Shown: piece after piece, positions 6,802 to 15,431 of the stretch | How the letters are laid out: every line of letters starts with the position of its first letter | Position numbering within the stretch: position 1 is the stretch's first letter | Source of the DNA: Pseudomonadota bacterium | Lineage (GTDB): Bacteria; Pseudomonadota; Gammaproteobacteria; Burkholderiales; Burkholderiaceae | DNA length: 22,043 bases | Direction of reading: 5' to 3' | NCBI GenBank assembly: GCA_029777935.1 | Contig: JAKORH010000247.1 | Span: 1-22,043 of the forward strand | Made by a program: the position numbers and the translations under genes | Notes under the pieces: model-generated | What the model was told of the DNA's origin: nothing | Databases searched by the model: none | Seen by the model: the letters and a program-made list of their open reading frames with translations, nothing else

Positions 6802-7431
6802 ATGACGAACGCTTCGTTTTCGAACCCGCGCGAGACCTGGGACGTGCGCTTCGCGGTCGACCGCTACATCTTCGGCACCGCGCCCAACGTGTTCCTCGCG
6901 CGCCAGCGCGCGCGGCTGCAACGCGGCATGCGGGCGCTTGCCGTGGCCGATGGCGAGGGGCGCAACAGCGTGTGGCTGGCGCAGCAGGGACTTGCGGTGA
7001 CCGCCTTCGACATCGCGCCGCGTGGTGTCGAGAAGGCGCGGGTGCTGGCGCGGCAACACGGCGTCGACGTCGATTTCCACGTCGCGCGCGTGGAGGACTG
7101 GGACTGGACGCCTGAAGCGTTCGACGTGGTGGCGGCCATCTTCGTGCAGTTCGCGATGCCCGCGGTGCGCACGCGGATGTTCGACGGGATGCTGCAGACG
7201 CTGAAACCCGGCGGGTGGCTCCTCCTGCAGGGCTACACGCCGCGCCAGCTCGAGTACCGCACCGGCGGGCCGCCGTGCGCGGAAAATCTGTACACGCCCG
7301 AACTGCTGCGCGCCGCCTTCGCCGCGCACGAGATCGTCGAGTTGCGCGAGCACGACGACCAGCTCGACGAGGGCACGCAGCACTCGGGCATGAGCGCGCT
7401 GATCGACTGCGTGGTACGCAGATCTTCGTAA
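6802..7431 (+). CDS. Class I SAM-dependent methyltransferase (TehB-like)
   Basis: The 209-residue protein is a Rossmann-fold methyltransferase. Motif I is degenerate but recognisable as VADGEGRNS (Asp50 to Asn55), the form seen in the TehB/tellurite-resistance-like group. Asp70 in TAFDIA is the usual acidic residue binding the SAM ribose. FDVVAAIFVQF is motif IV, and LKPGGWLLLQGY the post-motif strand. TehB-like proteins methylate small or soft anions such as tellurite and selenite, but many close relatives have unknown substrates, so the target is not assigned. ATG 6802 matches the typical short N-terminus; no strong ribosome site is visible. It is the first gene of a long plus-strand run, 12 bp before the aldo/keto reductase. 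Confidence 0.88.
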   Translation: MTNASFSNPRETWDVRFAVDRYIFGTAPNVFLARQRARLQRGMRALAVADGEGRNSVWLAQQGLAVTAFDIAPRGVEKARVLARQHGVDVDFHVARVEDWDWTPEAFDVVAAIFVQFAMPAVRTRMFDGMLQTLKPGGWLLLQGYTPRQLEYRTGGPPCAENLYTPELLRAAFAAHEIVELREHDDQLDEGTQHSGMSALIDCVVRRSS

Positions 7432-7443
7432 CCAGGACTCGCG

Positions 7444-8415
7444 ATGAACTATCGCCAACTCGGCCGCTGCGGCCTGAAAGTCAGCGAACTGTCGCTCGGC
7501 TCATGGGTCACCTACGGCAACCAGGTCGATCGCGCCGCGGCGCGCGAATTGATGGCGGCCGCGTACGACGCCGGCGTCAATTTCTTCGACAACGCCGAGG
7601 TCTATGCGCACGGCAATAGCGAGGAGATCATGGGCGCGGTGCTGAAGGAGCTCGGCTGGCCGCGCATCCGCTACGTGGTGTCGACCAAGTTCTACTGGGG
7701 CTTCCGCACCGGCGCCAACGACAACAACACGCTGAACCGCAAGTACCTGCTGCACGCGATCGACGGCTCGCTGAAACGGCTGCAACTGGAATTCGTCGAC
7801 CTCGTCTACTGCCATCGGCCCGATCCGGCCACGCCGATCGAGGAAACGGTGTGGGCGATGCACGACATCGTCGCGTCGGGCCGCGCGCTGTACTGGGGCA
7901 CCAGCGAGTGGAGCGCCGAGCAGATCCGCGCGGCGTGGGACATCGCCGACCGCCGCAACCTGCACCAGCCGGTCGTCGAGCAGCCGCAGTACAACCTGTT
8001 CCACCGCAAGCGCGTCGAGCAGGAGTACGCGCCGCTGTACGACCGCATCGGGCTGGGGCTGACGACGTGGAGCCCGCTGGCGTCGGGGCTGCTGACCGGC
8101 AAGTATCGGCACGGCGTGCCGGCCGGCTCGCGCGCCACGCTGCCCAACTACGCGTTCCTGCGCGACAGCCTGACCGATCCGACGAAGAACGAGATCGTCG
8201 CTCGGCTCGAAGGCGTGGCGCGCGATCTCGACTGCACGCTGGCGCAACTCGGGCTCGCGTGGTGCCTGAAGAATCCGAACGTCAGCAGCGTGATCACCGG
8301 TGCCACGCGGGTCGCGCAGGTGCAGGAGAACCTGCGGGCGCTCGAGGTCGCGGGCCAGCTCACCGACGAGGTGCGGCAGCGGATCGACGCGATCATCGGG
8401 ACGAACTACGACTGA
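7444..8415 (+). CDS. Aldo/keto reductase (KCNAB/YghZ-like)
   Basis: The 323-residue protein is an NADPH-dependent aldo/keto reductase of the potassium-channel beta-subunit-like branch. The catalytic tetrad is present: Asp49 and Tyr54 ([11 protein letters not shown]), Lys82 (STKFYWG) and His124 (YCHRPDP). Further family marks are [25 protein letters not shown] and the C-terminal [15 protein letters not shown] cofactor-binding segment. Members reduce aldehydes such as methylglyoxal; the channel role of the animal proteins does not carry over. ATG 7444 has AGGA 8 bases upstream. It sits 12 bp after the methyltransferase and 22 bp before the flavoprotein gene, consistent with one transcript. Confidence 0.94.
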   Translation: MNYRQLGRCGLKVSELSLGSWVTYGNQVDRAAARELMAAAYDAGVNFFDNAEVYAHGNSEEIMGAVLKELGWPRIRYVVSTKFYWGFRTGANDNNTLNRKYLLHAIDGSLKRLQLEFVDLVYCHRPDPATPIEETVWAMHDIVASGRALYWGTSEWSAEQIRAAWDIADRRNLHQPVVEQPQYNLFHRKRVEQEYAPLYDRIGLGLTTWSPLASGLLTGKYRHGVPAGSRATLPNYAFLRDSLTDPTKNEIVARLEGVARDLDCTLAQLGLAWCLKNPNVSSVITGATRVAQVQENLRALEVAGQLTDEVRQRIDAIIGTNYD

Positions 8416-8437
8416 CGAGCGAACCACGACTGACCGC

Positions 8438-9634
8438 GTGCACGATGTCATCGTGATCGGCGCCGGCCCGGCCGGCGTGGCCACCGCGGCGCGGCTCGCT
8501 CAGCTCGGTGTGCGTGACGTGCTGGTGCTCGAGCGCGCGCAGCTTCCACGCGACAAGCCCTGCGGCGGCGGTCTGACCGGACGCTGCGATGCCGCGCTCG
8601 CCGCGCTCGGGCTGCGGCTTACGGTGCCGCACGTGGCGGTGCGCGCGGCGCGCATCCGCTTCGGCGCCTACGAACGCACGGTCGCCTTGCCGCGGCCGGT
8701 GAACGTCATCCGTCGCATCGAGTTCGACGCCAGCCTGGTCGAACAGGTACGCACGCGCGGCGTGACCGTCGTCGCCGGCGAGCGCGCGTCGGACGTGGCG
8801 ATGGAGGCCGGCGCCGCGACGGTTCGACTCGCTTCGGGTGCGCGGCTTCGCGCGCGTGTCGTAGTCGGCGCCGACGGCGCCGGCTCGATCGTTCGCAAGC
8901 GGCTGCGCGGCGAGGTGCGCGCGCAGCCGCACCGGCTCTTCATGCAGGAACTGCCGGCGGCGGCGGACCGCGACGTGCTGCTGTTCGATTTCACGCCGCT
9001 GCTGGCCGGCGTGGGCGGCTACGTGTGGACGTTCCCGGTGGCGGGCGCGCGCGTCAACGTCGGCGTGATGCACGCGCCGATGGCGGCGCGCACGTCGGCC
9101 GAGCTGCTGCGCACGCTGCGCGCGCATGCGGCGCGCGACGGCATCGAGCTGCCCGCGCGCGGTGCGCACGGCTGGCCGGTGTGGGGGTTCGAGCCCGGTG
9201 CCGCGGTTTCCGCGCTGCACCTGCTGACCGTCGGCGATGCGGCCGGCATCGACGCGCTGACCGGCGAAGGCATCGCGGTGGCGCTGGCGCACGGCGCGCT
9301 CGCGGGGGACGCGATCGCGGCGGCGCTGGCGCGCGGCGACTTCCGTTTTTCCGGTTATCGACGTGCGCTGGCGCGCGCGCCGGTCGGGCGCGAACTGGCG
9401 CGCGATCGCTGGCTGGCGCGCCGCATCTACCAGACGCGGCCGGCGTGGCGGCGCTGGCTGCGCGCGCTGCTGTTCGACCGCGACTTCGCCGATGTGTACG
9501 CGGCCCGCATCGCCGGCGTGGAACCGTCAACCGACGGCCGCATCGCGCTGGCGCGCGCGCTCGCACGCGATCTCGCCGACTCGATCGCTCGCAGACGCCG
9601 CTTCGCGCAGGCGAGCGCGGGATTCGAAGCGTAA
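8438..9634 (+). CDS. Geranylgeranyl-reductase-family FAD oxidoreductase
   Basis: The 398-residue protein is a group-A flavoprotein. The FAD dinucleotide-binding motif is at the very N-terminus (DVIVIGAGPAGVATA, residues 3-17). DKPCGGGLTGRC is the substrate-side Cys motif of the geranylgeranyl reductase family (typical form KPCGGGLTP). VVVGADGAGS and TVGDAAGIDALTGEGI (Gly266-Asp267) are the two other FAD motifs. Family members saturate prenyl chains of chlorophyll, quinones or archaeal lipids; many bacterial ones have unknown substrates. I use GTG 8438, which places the Rossmann motif at residue 3; the ribosome site is weak. The C-terminal 100 residues are Arg- and Ala-rich. Nothing nearby indicates chlorophyll or carotenoid synthesis. 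Confidence 0.87.
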   Translation: MHDVIVIGAGPAGVATAARLAQLGVRDVLVLERAQLPRDKPCGGGLTGRCDAALAALGLRLTVPHVAVRAARIRFGAYERTVALPRPVNVIRRIEFDASLVEQVRTRGVTVVAGERASDVAMEAGAATVRLASGARLRARVVVGADGAGSIVRKRLRGEVRAQPHRLFMQELPAAADRDVLLFDFTPLLAGVGGYVWTFPVAGARVNVGVMHAPMAARTSAELLRTLRAHAARDGIELPARGAHGWPVWGFEPGAAVSALHLLTVGDAAGIDALTGEGIAVALAHGALAGDAIAAALARGDFRFSGYRRALARAPVGRELARDRWLARRIYQTRPAWRRWLRALLFDRDFADVYAARIAGVEPSTDGRIALARALARDLADSIARRRRFAQASAGFEA

Positions 9635-9662
9635 CCTTCGACTCCTACAAGGGAGACACGAG

Positions 9663-11939
9663 ATGTCAGACAACCTGCGCGACGCCGCGCTCGAATATCA
9701 CCGCAAGCCCACGCCGGGCAAGATCTCGGTCGTGCCGACCAAGCCGATGGTCACGCAGCGCGACCTGTCGCTCGCGTATTCGCCCGGCGTGGCCGAAGCG
9801 TGCAACGAGATCGCACGCGCGCCCGGCGAGGCGTATGCGCTGACCTCGCGCGGCAACCTCGTCGCGGTCGTCACCAACGGCACTGCGGTGCTGGGGCTCG
9901 GCAACATCGGCGCGCTGGCCGGCAAGCCGGTGATGGAGGGCAAGGGCTGCCTGTTCAAGAAGTTCGCCGGCATCGACGTGTTCGACATCGAGGTCAACGA
10001 GCACGACCCCGACAAGCTGGTCGACATCATTGCCGCGCTCGAGCCGACCTTCGGCGGCATCAACCTCGAGGACATCAAGGCGCCGGAGTGCTTCTACATC
10101 GAGAAGAAGCTGCGCGAGCGGATGAAGGTGCCGGTTTTCCACGACGACCAGCACGGCACCGCGATCGTTGCCGCGGCGGCGATCCTCAACGGCCTGCGTT
10201 ACGTGAAGAAGGACATCGCCGCGGCGAAGCTGGTCTGCTCCGGTGCCGGCGCCGCGGCGATCGCCTGCCTCGACCTGCTGGTCAGCCTGGGCATGAAGCG
10301 CGACAACATATTCGCGGCCGACAGCAAGGGCGTGCTGTACCGCGGCCGACCCGGCATGGACGAGAGCAAGCAGCGCTACGCGCGCGAGACCAGCCTGCGC
10401 ACGCTGGCCGACGCGATTCCAGGTGCCGACATCTTCATGGGGCTGTCGGGCCCCGGCGTGCTGAAGCCGGAGATGGTCAAGCAGATGGCGCCGCAGCCGA
10501 TCATCCTGGCGATGGCCAATCCGACTCCGGAGATCATGCCGGAGGAGGCGCTGGCGGTGCGGCCCGACGCGATCATCGGCACCGGACGCTCCGACTATCC
10601 GAACCAGGTCAACAACGTGCTGTGCTTCCCGTTCATCTTCCGCGGCGCGCTCGATGTCGGCGCCACCACGATCAACGAGGCCATGAAGCTGGCGACCGTG
10701 CGCGCGATCGCCGATCTGACCCATGCGGAGATTCCGGACGAGGTCGCACGCGCCTACGGCGCCGAGGGGCTGCGCTTCGGCCCAGAATATCTGCTGCCGA
10801 CGCCGTTCGATCCGCGCCTGATCGAACGCATCGCGCCCGCGGTGGCGCAGGCCGCGATGGAAAGCGGCGTGGCCACGCGCCCGCTGGCCGACCTCGACGC
10901 TTACCGCGCGCGGTTGCGCCGCCACGTGTACCACTCGGGCAGCACGATGGAGCCGGTGTTCGCCGCGGCGAAGAAGGCGGCGGCCAGGCGCCTGATCTAC
11001 TGCGAGGGTGAGGAGGAGCGCGTGTTGCGCGCCGCGCAGGTCGTGGTCGACGAAGGCATCGCGCGGCCGATCCTGATCGGGCGGCCCGAGGTGATCTCGA
11101 TGCGGATCGAACGCTATGGCCTGCGGCTCGCGCCCGGAGACGATTTCGACACCGTCAATCCGCTCGACGATCCGCGCTACCGCGAGACCTGGTCCGGCTA
11201 CTACGCCCTCGCCAAGCGCAAGGGCGTCACGCGCTCGCTGGCGCAGACGGAGGTGCGCACGCGCTCGACGCTGATCGGCGCGATGCTGGTGCACATGGGC
11301 GAGGCCGACGCGATGCTGTGCGGCACCGTCGGCGCGTACCCGGATCACCTGAAGTACGTGCGCAACGTGATCGGACTGAAGCCCGGCGTCAACACGTTCG
11401 CGGCGATGCAGCTCCTGATCCTGCCGCAGCGGCAGCTCTTCATCTGCGACACGCACGTCAACCCGGACCCGACCGCCGAGCAGATCGCCGAGATGACGTT
11501 CCTGGCGGCCGACGAGGTGCGCAGTTTCGGTCTCGTGCCGAGCGTGGCGCTGGTGTCGCACTCGAACTTCGGCAGCTCCGACCTGCCGAGCGCGCGCAAG
11601 ATGCGGCAGGCGCTGGAACTGATCCAGGCGCGCCAGCCGGACTTCGTGATCGACGGCGAGATGCAGGCCGACTCGGCGCTGTCGCGCGAAGTGCTCGAGA
11701 ACATCATGCCCGACTCGGCGCTGACCCGCGAGGCCAACCTGCTGATCATGCCGAACCTCGACTCCGCCAACATCACCTACAACGCGCTGCGCGTGACTGC
11801 GGGCGGCGGCATCACGATCGGCGCGATCCTGCTCGGCGCCGCGCGGCCCGTGCACATCATGACGCCGGCGTCGACCGTGCGGCGGATCGTCAACATGTCG
11901 GCGGTGGCGGTGGTCGACGCCGGCGCGCGAAACGCGTGA
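9663..11939 (+). CDS. maeB: NADP-dependent malic enzyme with phosphotransacetylase-like domain
   Basis: MaeB oxidatively decarboxylates malate to pyruvate and supplies NADPH. The 758-residue protein has the full bacterial layout: a malic domain (about 1-165, with [23 protein letters not shown] and [13 protein letters not shown]), an NAD(P)-binding domain (about 165-400, with the [10 protein letters not shown] nucleotide loop and MANPTPEI) and a C-terminal phosphotransacetylase-like domain (about 430-758, with [21 protein letters not shown] and [16 protein letters not shown]). In known enzymes the last domain is regulatory rather than a working acetyltransferase. AGGGAG lies 9 bases before ATG 9663. 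The stop overlaps the GTG start of the next gene, suggesting translational coupling. Confidence 0.96.
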   Translation: MSDNLRDAALEYHRKPTPGKISVVPTKPMVTQRDLSLAYSPGVAEACNEIARAPGEAYALTSRGNLVAVVTNGTAVLGLGNIGALAGKPVMEGKGCLFKKFAGIDVFDIEVNEHDPDKLVDIIAALEPTFGGINLEDIKAPECFYIEKKLRERMKVPVFHDDQHGTAIVAAAAILNGLRYVKKDIAAAKLVCSGAGAAAIACLDLLVSLGMKRDNIFAADSKGVLYRGRPGMDESKQRYARETSLRTLADAIPGADIFMGLSGPGVLKPEMVKQMAPQPIILAMANPTPEIMPEEALAVRPDAIIGTGRSDYPNQVNNVLCFPFIFRGALDVGATTINEAMKLATVRAIADLTHAEIPDEVARAYGAEGLRFGPEYLLPTPFDPRLIERIAPAVAQAAMESGVATRPLADLDAYRARLRRHVYHSGSTMEPVFAAAKKAAARRLIYCEGEEERVLRAAQVVVDEGIARPILIGRPEVISMRIERYGLRLAPGDDFDTVNPLDDPRYRETWSGYYALAKRKGVTRSLAQTEVRTRSTLIGAMLVHMGEADAMLCGTVGAYPDHLKYVRNVIGLKPGVNTFAAMQLLILPQRQLFICDTHVNPDPTAEQIAEMTFLAADEVRSFGLVPSVALVSHSNFGSSDLPSARKMRQALELIQARQPDFVIDGEMQADSALSREVLENIMPDSALTREANLLIMPNLDSANITYNALRVTAGGGITIGAILLGAARPVHIMTPASTVRRIVNMSAVAVVDAGARNA

Positions 11940-12496
11940 CAGCCCGCCTTGCCGCGCCAGCGTTAGTGCTGCTGCTGGCTGCCGCAGCAGCGCAGGCCGA
12001 GGCGCCCATGCAGGTCGACGTCGCGCGCCGGGGCGCCGTCTACATGGTGAGCGCGGCGATGGAGGTGCCGGTGACGGTCGCGGAGGCATGGGGCGTGATG
12101 ACCGATTACGACGGGATGGCGCGTTTCGTGCCGAACCTGAGCGAAAGCCGCGTCGTCGAACGCGCCGGCCAGCGCTGGACCGTCGAGCAGAAGGGGGTCG
12201 CGCGCTTCGGCCCGCTCCGGCTGCGCTTCGAATCGACGCGCGAGCTGGATCTGACGCCGACCGAGCGCGTGGCGTCGCGGCAGGTCAAGGGCGAGATGAG
12301 GAGCGTGAGCTCGGTGACGACGTTCGCACACGCCGGCGGCGGCACGCGCATCACCTATAGCGCGCAGATGGAGCCCGGCTTCTGGTTTCCGGCCTTCGTC
12401 TCCGAACGCCTGATCGCGAACGCGCTGCGCGACCAGTTCGAGGCGTTCGCCGGCGAGATGGTTCGGCGCCGCGCGCAGGGGAAGGACAGCCAATGA
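11936..12496 (+). CDS. Exported SRPBCC (START-like) protein
   Basis: The 186-residue protein begins with a signal peptide (hydrophobic core LVLLLAAAAA, cleavage near AQAEA), so it should be periplasmic. The remainder is a SRPBCC/polyketide-cyclase-type ligand-binding domain: AMEVPVTVAEAWGVMTDYDG and FVPNLSESRVVE near residues 40-70, a run of beta strands, and a long C-terminal helix ending in VRRRAQGK. Such domains bind hydrophobic ligands. Starting at GTG 11936 overlaps the maeB stop by four bases (GTGA) and keeps the signal peptide intact, so I prefer it to internal ATGs. Its own stop overlaps the next gene by four bases (ATGA). The ligand is unknown. Confidence 0.85.
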   Translation: MTARLAAPALVLLLAAAAAQAEAPMQVDVARRGAVYMVSAAMEVPVTVAEAWGVMTDYDGMARFVPNLSESRVVERAGQRWTVEQKGVARFGPLRLRFESTRELDLTPTERVASRQVKGEMRSVSSVTTFAHAGGGTRITYSAQMEPGFWFPAFVSERLIANALRDQFEAFAGEMVRRRAQGKDSQ

Positions 12497-12966
12497 CGCG
12501 CCGGATCACGCGCGATGAGTTGCGCGCCGCGGTTGGCACCGAGGTCGGCGCCAGCCCCTGGTATCCGATCACTCAGGCGGCGATCGGCGAGTTCGCCGAC
12601 GCCACGCACGATCCGCAATGGATCCATGTCGATGCCGAGCGCGCCGCGCGCGAGTCGCCGTTCCGCGACGCGCAAGGCCGCGGCCGCACGGTGGCGCACG
12701 GCTTTCTGACGCTCGCGCTGCTGTCGCACCTGCTGCAGAGCACGCTCGAATTCGCCGACCGCAAGGCCGGCGTCAACGTCGGCTTCAACCGCGTGCGCTG
12801 GGTCGCGCCGGTGCTGTCGGACATGCGCGTGCGCGCGCGCTTTGCGCTGGCGGCGTGCGAGGACATCGCCGGCGGCCTGCAGATCACCTGGGACGTGACC
12901 GTCGAGCGCGAGGGGCAGGACAAGCCCGCGCTGATCGCGCAGTGGATCACGCGGGTGCTGTACTGA
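12493..12966 (+). CDS. MaoC-like (R)-specific enoyl-CoA hydratase family protein
   Basis: The 157-residue protein has a single hot-dog fold of the MaoC dehydratase type. The hydratase motif is clear: ATHDPQWIHVD, with Asp40 and His45 at the catalytic five-residue spacing known from PhaJ. Then come TVAHGFLTLAL, the second conserved element, and VGFNRVRWVAPV, the strand that lines the pocket. It probably hydrates trans-2-enoyl-CoA or a related thioester in fatty-acid or PHA metabolism. The start at 12493 forms an ATGA overlap with the SRPBCC gene. It is followed after 7 bp by the cysteine-rich protein gene. Confidence 0.92.
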   Translation: MTRRITRDELRAAVGTEVGASPWYPITQAAIGEFADATHDPQWIHVDAERAARESPFRDAQGRGRTVAHGFLTLALLSHLLQSTLEFADRKAGVNVGFNRVRWVAPVLSDMRVRARFALAACEDIAGGLQITWDVTVEREGQDKPALIAQWITRVLY

Positions 12967-12973
12967 GGACGTG

Positions 12974-13174
12974 ATGAGCGACGTCGAGCGCGACGCGCGA
13001 TGCAGCCGTTGCGGCGCGCCGTTTCGCTGTGGCGCCGGCGATCCCGGCGGCTGCTGGTGTGCGCGCTTGCCTGCGCTGCCGCGCGCGGCGATCGAGAAAG
13101 AAGCGAGCTGCCTGTGCCCGGAGTGCCTGGCCGCGCAGGCGGCGCGAGCGCGCACGGGCGCTCGATGCGACTGA
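12974..13174 (+). CDS. Cysteine-rich CWC family protein
   Basis: The 66-residue protein carries the cysteine pattern of the CWC family: CSRCGAPFRCG, then GGCWCARLP, then CLCPECL (Cys10, 13, 19, 27, 29, 46, 48 and 51). The pairs look suited to binding zinc or another metal; the function of the family is unknown. There is no signal peptide, so it is probably cytoplasmic. GAGG lies 6 bases before ATG 12974; a GTG immediately before is an alternative start. Its last 10 bases overlap the start of the phosphoesterase gene in another frame, so the two are likely translated from one mRNA. Confidence 0.85.
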   Translation: MSDVERDARCSRCGAPFRCGAGDPGGCWCARLPALPRAAIEKEASCLCPECLAAQAARARTGARCD

Positions 13175-14649
13175 CGCGGCGCATCGCGCCGCTGCTGCTC
13201 GCCGCGGCGCTCACGGCCTGCGCGCAGCTACCGCCCGCGCGCGGCATCGACCGCATCGAGCACATCGTCGTCATCTACGCCGAGAACCGCAGCTTCGACC
13301 ACCTGTACGGCCTGTTCCCGGGCGCCGCAGGCATCGCGCAGGCCACGGCCGAACAGACGACGCAACTCGATCTGGACGGCACGCCGCTGTCGGTGTTGCC
13401 CCCGGTGTACGTCGGCGACAGGCCGAGCCCCGACTTTCCGCGCGGGCTGCCGAACGGCCCGTTCCGCCTTGACGGGCCGCCGGTGAATCGCGGTCTCGGC
13501 GAGATACTGCCGAGTCCGACGCACAGCTTCTATCAGCACATCGAGCAGATCGACGGCGGGAAGAACGACCGTTTCGTCGCGCTGTCGGAAACCGGCGCGT
13601 TGACGATGGGCTACTACGACGGCGCATCGATGAAGCTCTCGCGCTGGGCGCGCGAATACACGCTGGCCGACCACTTCTTCGCCGCGGCGTTCGGTGGTTC
13701 CTTCCTGAATCACCAGTGGCTCGCCTGCGCGTGCACGCCGCGGTTCGCCGACGCGCCGGCAAGTTTGCGCGCACGGCTCGATGACCATGGCCGCCTGTTG
13801 CGCCGGCCGGGTTCGCCGCGCTCGGTGCTGAATGGCCCGGTGCAGTTTTACGGCAGCACCGTTTCGCCCGACGGCTTCGTCGTCAACAACGCGCAGCCGC
13901 CGTACCAGCCGAGCGGCATCCCGCCCGCCGAGGGCGGCGATCTGGATTTCGCCGACCCGGCGCAGTCGCCGGTGCCGCGGCAGACTCAACGCACGATCGG
14001 CGATGCGCTGAGCGAAAAGGGCGTGAGCTGGGCGTGGTACGCGCAAGGCTGGAACGCGGCGCTCGCCGACGGCCGCCGCCCCGCGCGCGAGCAGCGCAGG
14101 GTGATCTATTCGGAGGCAGCGGGCAGCCCGGTGTTCGTGCCGCACCACCAGCCGTTCAACTACTACGCGAACTTCGCGCCGGGCACGGCCGAGCGCGCGC
14201 GGCACCTGCTCGACTACGACGATTTCGTCGCCGCGATCGACCGCGGCACCCTGCCGCGGGTGAGCTTCTACAAACCGGCCGGCCGCAACAGCCAGCATCC
14301 GGGCTACGCTGATGTTGCGACCGGCGACGCGCACATCGACGCGCTCTTGGCGCGGCTGCGCGCCGGCCCGCAGTGGCAATCGATGGCGATCATCGTCACT
14401 TACGACGAGAACGGCGGCTTCTGGGACCACGTGCCGCCGCCTTCGGGTCCGGGCTGGAGCGACCGCTGGGGCCCCGGCTCGCGCGTGCCGGCGCTGATCA
14501 TCTCGCCGTTCGCGAAGCGCGGCTTCGTCGACAAGACGCCCTACGACACGACTTCGATCCTGAAGTTCATCACCGAGCGCTTCGGCCTCGTGCCGCTGCC
14601 CGGCGTACGCGCCAATGCAGGCGACCTGACCAACGCGTTCGCGTTCTGA
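13165..14649 (+). CDS. AcpA/phospholipase C-type phosphoesterase lipoprotein
   Basis: The 494-residue protein belongs to the phosphoesterase family that includes Francisella AcpA and bacterial phospholipase C. Family motifs are ENRSFDHLYG (residues 40-49, metal-binding Glu-Asn), SPTHSFYQHIEQIDGGKNDR, LADHFFAAAFGGSFLNHQW, TYDENGGFWDHVPPP (Asp414-Glu415) and GPGSRVPALIISPFAKRGFV. The N-terminus MRLTRRIAPLLLAAALTAC is a lipoprotein signal with lipobox LTAC (Cys19), so it should be anchored to the outer membrane. At about 494 residues it is AcpA-sized rather than full PLC-sized, so acid phosphatase is likelier than lipase. ATG 13165 overlaps the CWC gene. It ends the plus-strand run and converges on nnrU. 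Confidence 0.9.
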   Translation: MRLTRRIAPLLLAAALTACAQLPPARGIDRIEHIVVIYAENRSFDHLYGLFPGAAGIAQATAEQTTQLDLDGTPLSVLPPVYVGDRPSPDFPRGLPNGPFRLDGPPVNRGLGEILPSPTHSFYQHIEQIDGGKNDRFVALSETGALTMGYYDGASMKLSRWAREYTLADHFFAAAFGGSFLNHQWLACACTPRFADAPASLRARLDDHGRLLRRPGSPRSVLNGPVQFYGSTVSPDGFVVNNAQPPYQPSGIPPAEGGDLDFADPAQSPVPRQTQRTIGDALSEKGVSWAWYAQGWNAALADGRRPAREQRRVIYSEAAGSPVFVPHHQPFNYYANFAPGTAERARHLLDYDDFVAAIDRGTLPRVSFYKPAGRNSQHPGYADVATGDAHIDALLARLRAGPQWQSMAIIVTYDENGGFWDHVPPPSGPGWSDRWGPGSRVPALIISPFAKRGFVDKTPYDTTSILKFITERFGLVPLPGVRANAGDLTNAFAF

Positions 14650-14654
14650 CCGTC

Positions 14655-14712
14655 TGCTGTGTCATTCCCGCGCCCGATCGGAGTCGAGGGCAAGCCCCAG
14701 CGGGGATCCAGT
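14655..14712. repeat. Single degraded copy of the REP-like repeat
   Basis: The 76-bp convergent gap between the phosphoesterase gene and nnrU contains TGTCATTCCCGCG followed by CAGCGGGGATCCAGTG. This is the same kind of CATTCCCGCG/GGATCCAGTG sequence as in the 5784-6019 repeats. It could serve as a shared terminator, but no clean hairpin with a T-run is visible. Confidence 0.45.
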
Positions 14713-14725
14713 GCCGTGCGTCGAT

Positions 14726-15307
14726 CTACCCGAACGGCCGCACGCCGATCAGCACGCCGTGCAGCCAGAAGGCGAACACCGCCCACGCGATCAAGCCGAT
14801 GGCGACCGCGGTCGCGTCGCGCATCACCGGGCCGACGACGTAGACGCGCCCGGCGGCGCGGTCGCGGCGCCGGCACGATGCGTAGTCGACCACGGCCCAC
14901 GCGAGGAACGCGCCGAACAGCACCACATCGTGCAGCGTGCCGTTGGCGAGCAGGTGCGCGAACGCCCAGGTCTTGACCCCGACCAGCATCGGATGCCCGC
15001 CGGCCGCGCGCTTGATGCGCGTGCCCGGCACGTACGCGGCCACGAGTAGCACGAAGGCCGGGATCGTCAGCAGCGCGGTCAGATGCCGCATCCACAGCGG
15101 CGGCGCATACAGCACGACCGGCGCCTGCCGCGCCAGCGCGTAGCCGTAGACCAGCAACACGAAGCCGACCAGCGACGCCAGCGAGTACAGCCCTTTCCAC
15201 GGCTTTTCGCCGAGCCGTTGCAGCATCTGCGCGCGCCAGCCGTCGGTGACGATTCGCGTCGAGTGCACGCCGAGGAAGATCACCAGACCGAGGACGAGCA
15301 GGCTCAT
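14726..15307 (-). CDS. nnrU: NnrU family integral membrane protein
   Basis: The 193-residue protein matches the NnrU family, named for a gene near nitrite/NO reductase loci but also widespread in non-denitrifiers. It starts MSLLVLGLVIFLGVHSTRIV and contains about five or six hydrophobic segments: residues 1-15, LYSLASLVGFVLLVYGYAL, LTALLTIPAFVLLVAAYV, a segment near VVLFGAFLAWAVVDYAS, and a final TAVAIGLIAWAVFAFWLHGV. GHPMLVGVKTWAFAHLLANG is the most conserved loop. GGAG lies 6 bases before ATG 15307, deciding this start over a longer open frame. No denitrification gene is in the window, so the role is open. It lies 124 bp after dinB on the same strand, across a hairpin repeat. Confidence 0.88.
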   Translation of the reverse strand: MSLLVLGLVIFLGVHSTRIVTDGWRAQMLQRLGEKPWKGLYSLASLVGFVLLVYGYALARQAPVVLYAPPLWMRHLTALLTIPAFVLLVAAYVPGTRIKRAAGGHPMLVGVKTWAFAHLLANGTLHDVVLFGAFLAWAVVDYASCRRRDRAAGRVYVVGPVMRDATAVAIGLIAWAVFAFWLHGVLIGVRPFG

Positions 15308-15361
15308 TGCAAGCTCCAGCCGACTGCGCGCGACATCAGCAGCGCGCGGTCCAGAGAATTT

Positions 15362-15397
15362 CCCCTCTCCCGCCGGGAGAGGGGCAAGGGGTGAGGG
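15362..15397 (+). repeat. GC-rich hairpin repeat, copy 2
   Basis: CCCCTCTCCC (15362-15371) pairs with GGGAGAGGGG (15375-15384), a 10-bp stem with a 3-base loop, followed by a GGGGTGAGGG tail. It is the same element as at 5717-5751, in the same orientation, but here it lies between dinB and nnrU, both on the opposite strand. It may act as a terminator for dinB. Confidence 0.7.
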
Positions 15398-15431
15398 AAA
15401 CGGCGATTCATCGTTGTCCTTCGCTTTGCCT

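Noticed and set aside
6439..7458. 471-codon minus-strand frame extending the thioredoxin-like gene upstream
   Set aside because: The upper part is antisense to the methyltransferase and crosses the hairpin region; only the last 131 codons show a thioredoxin fold.
9666..12089. Open frame of 807 codons antisense to maeB and the SRPBCC gene
   Set aside because: It is a by-product of high-GC codon use. The opposite strand carries an unmistakable malic enzyme, and the antisense product is Arg/His/Asp-rich with no domain.
13228..14430. 400-codon frame antisense to the phosphoesterase
   Set aside because: Shadow frame; no motif, and the sense strand has a full AcpA-type motif set.
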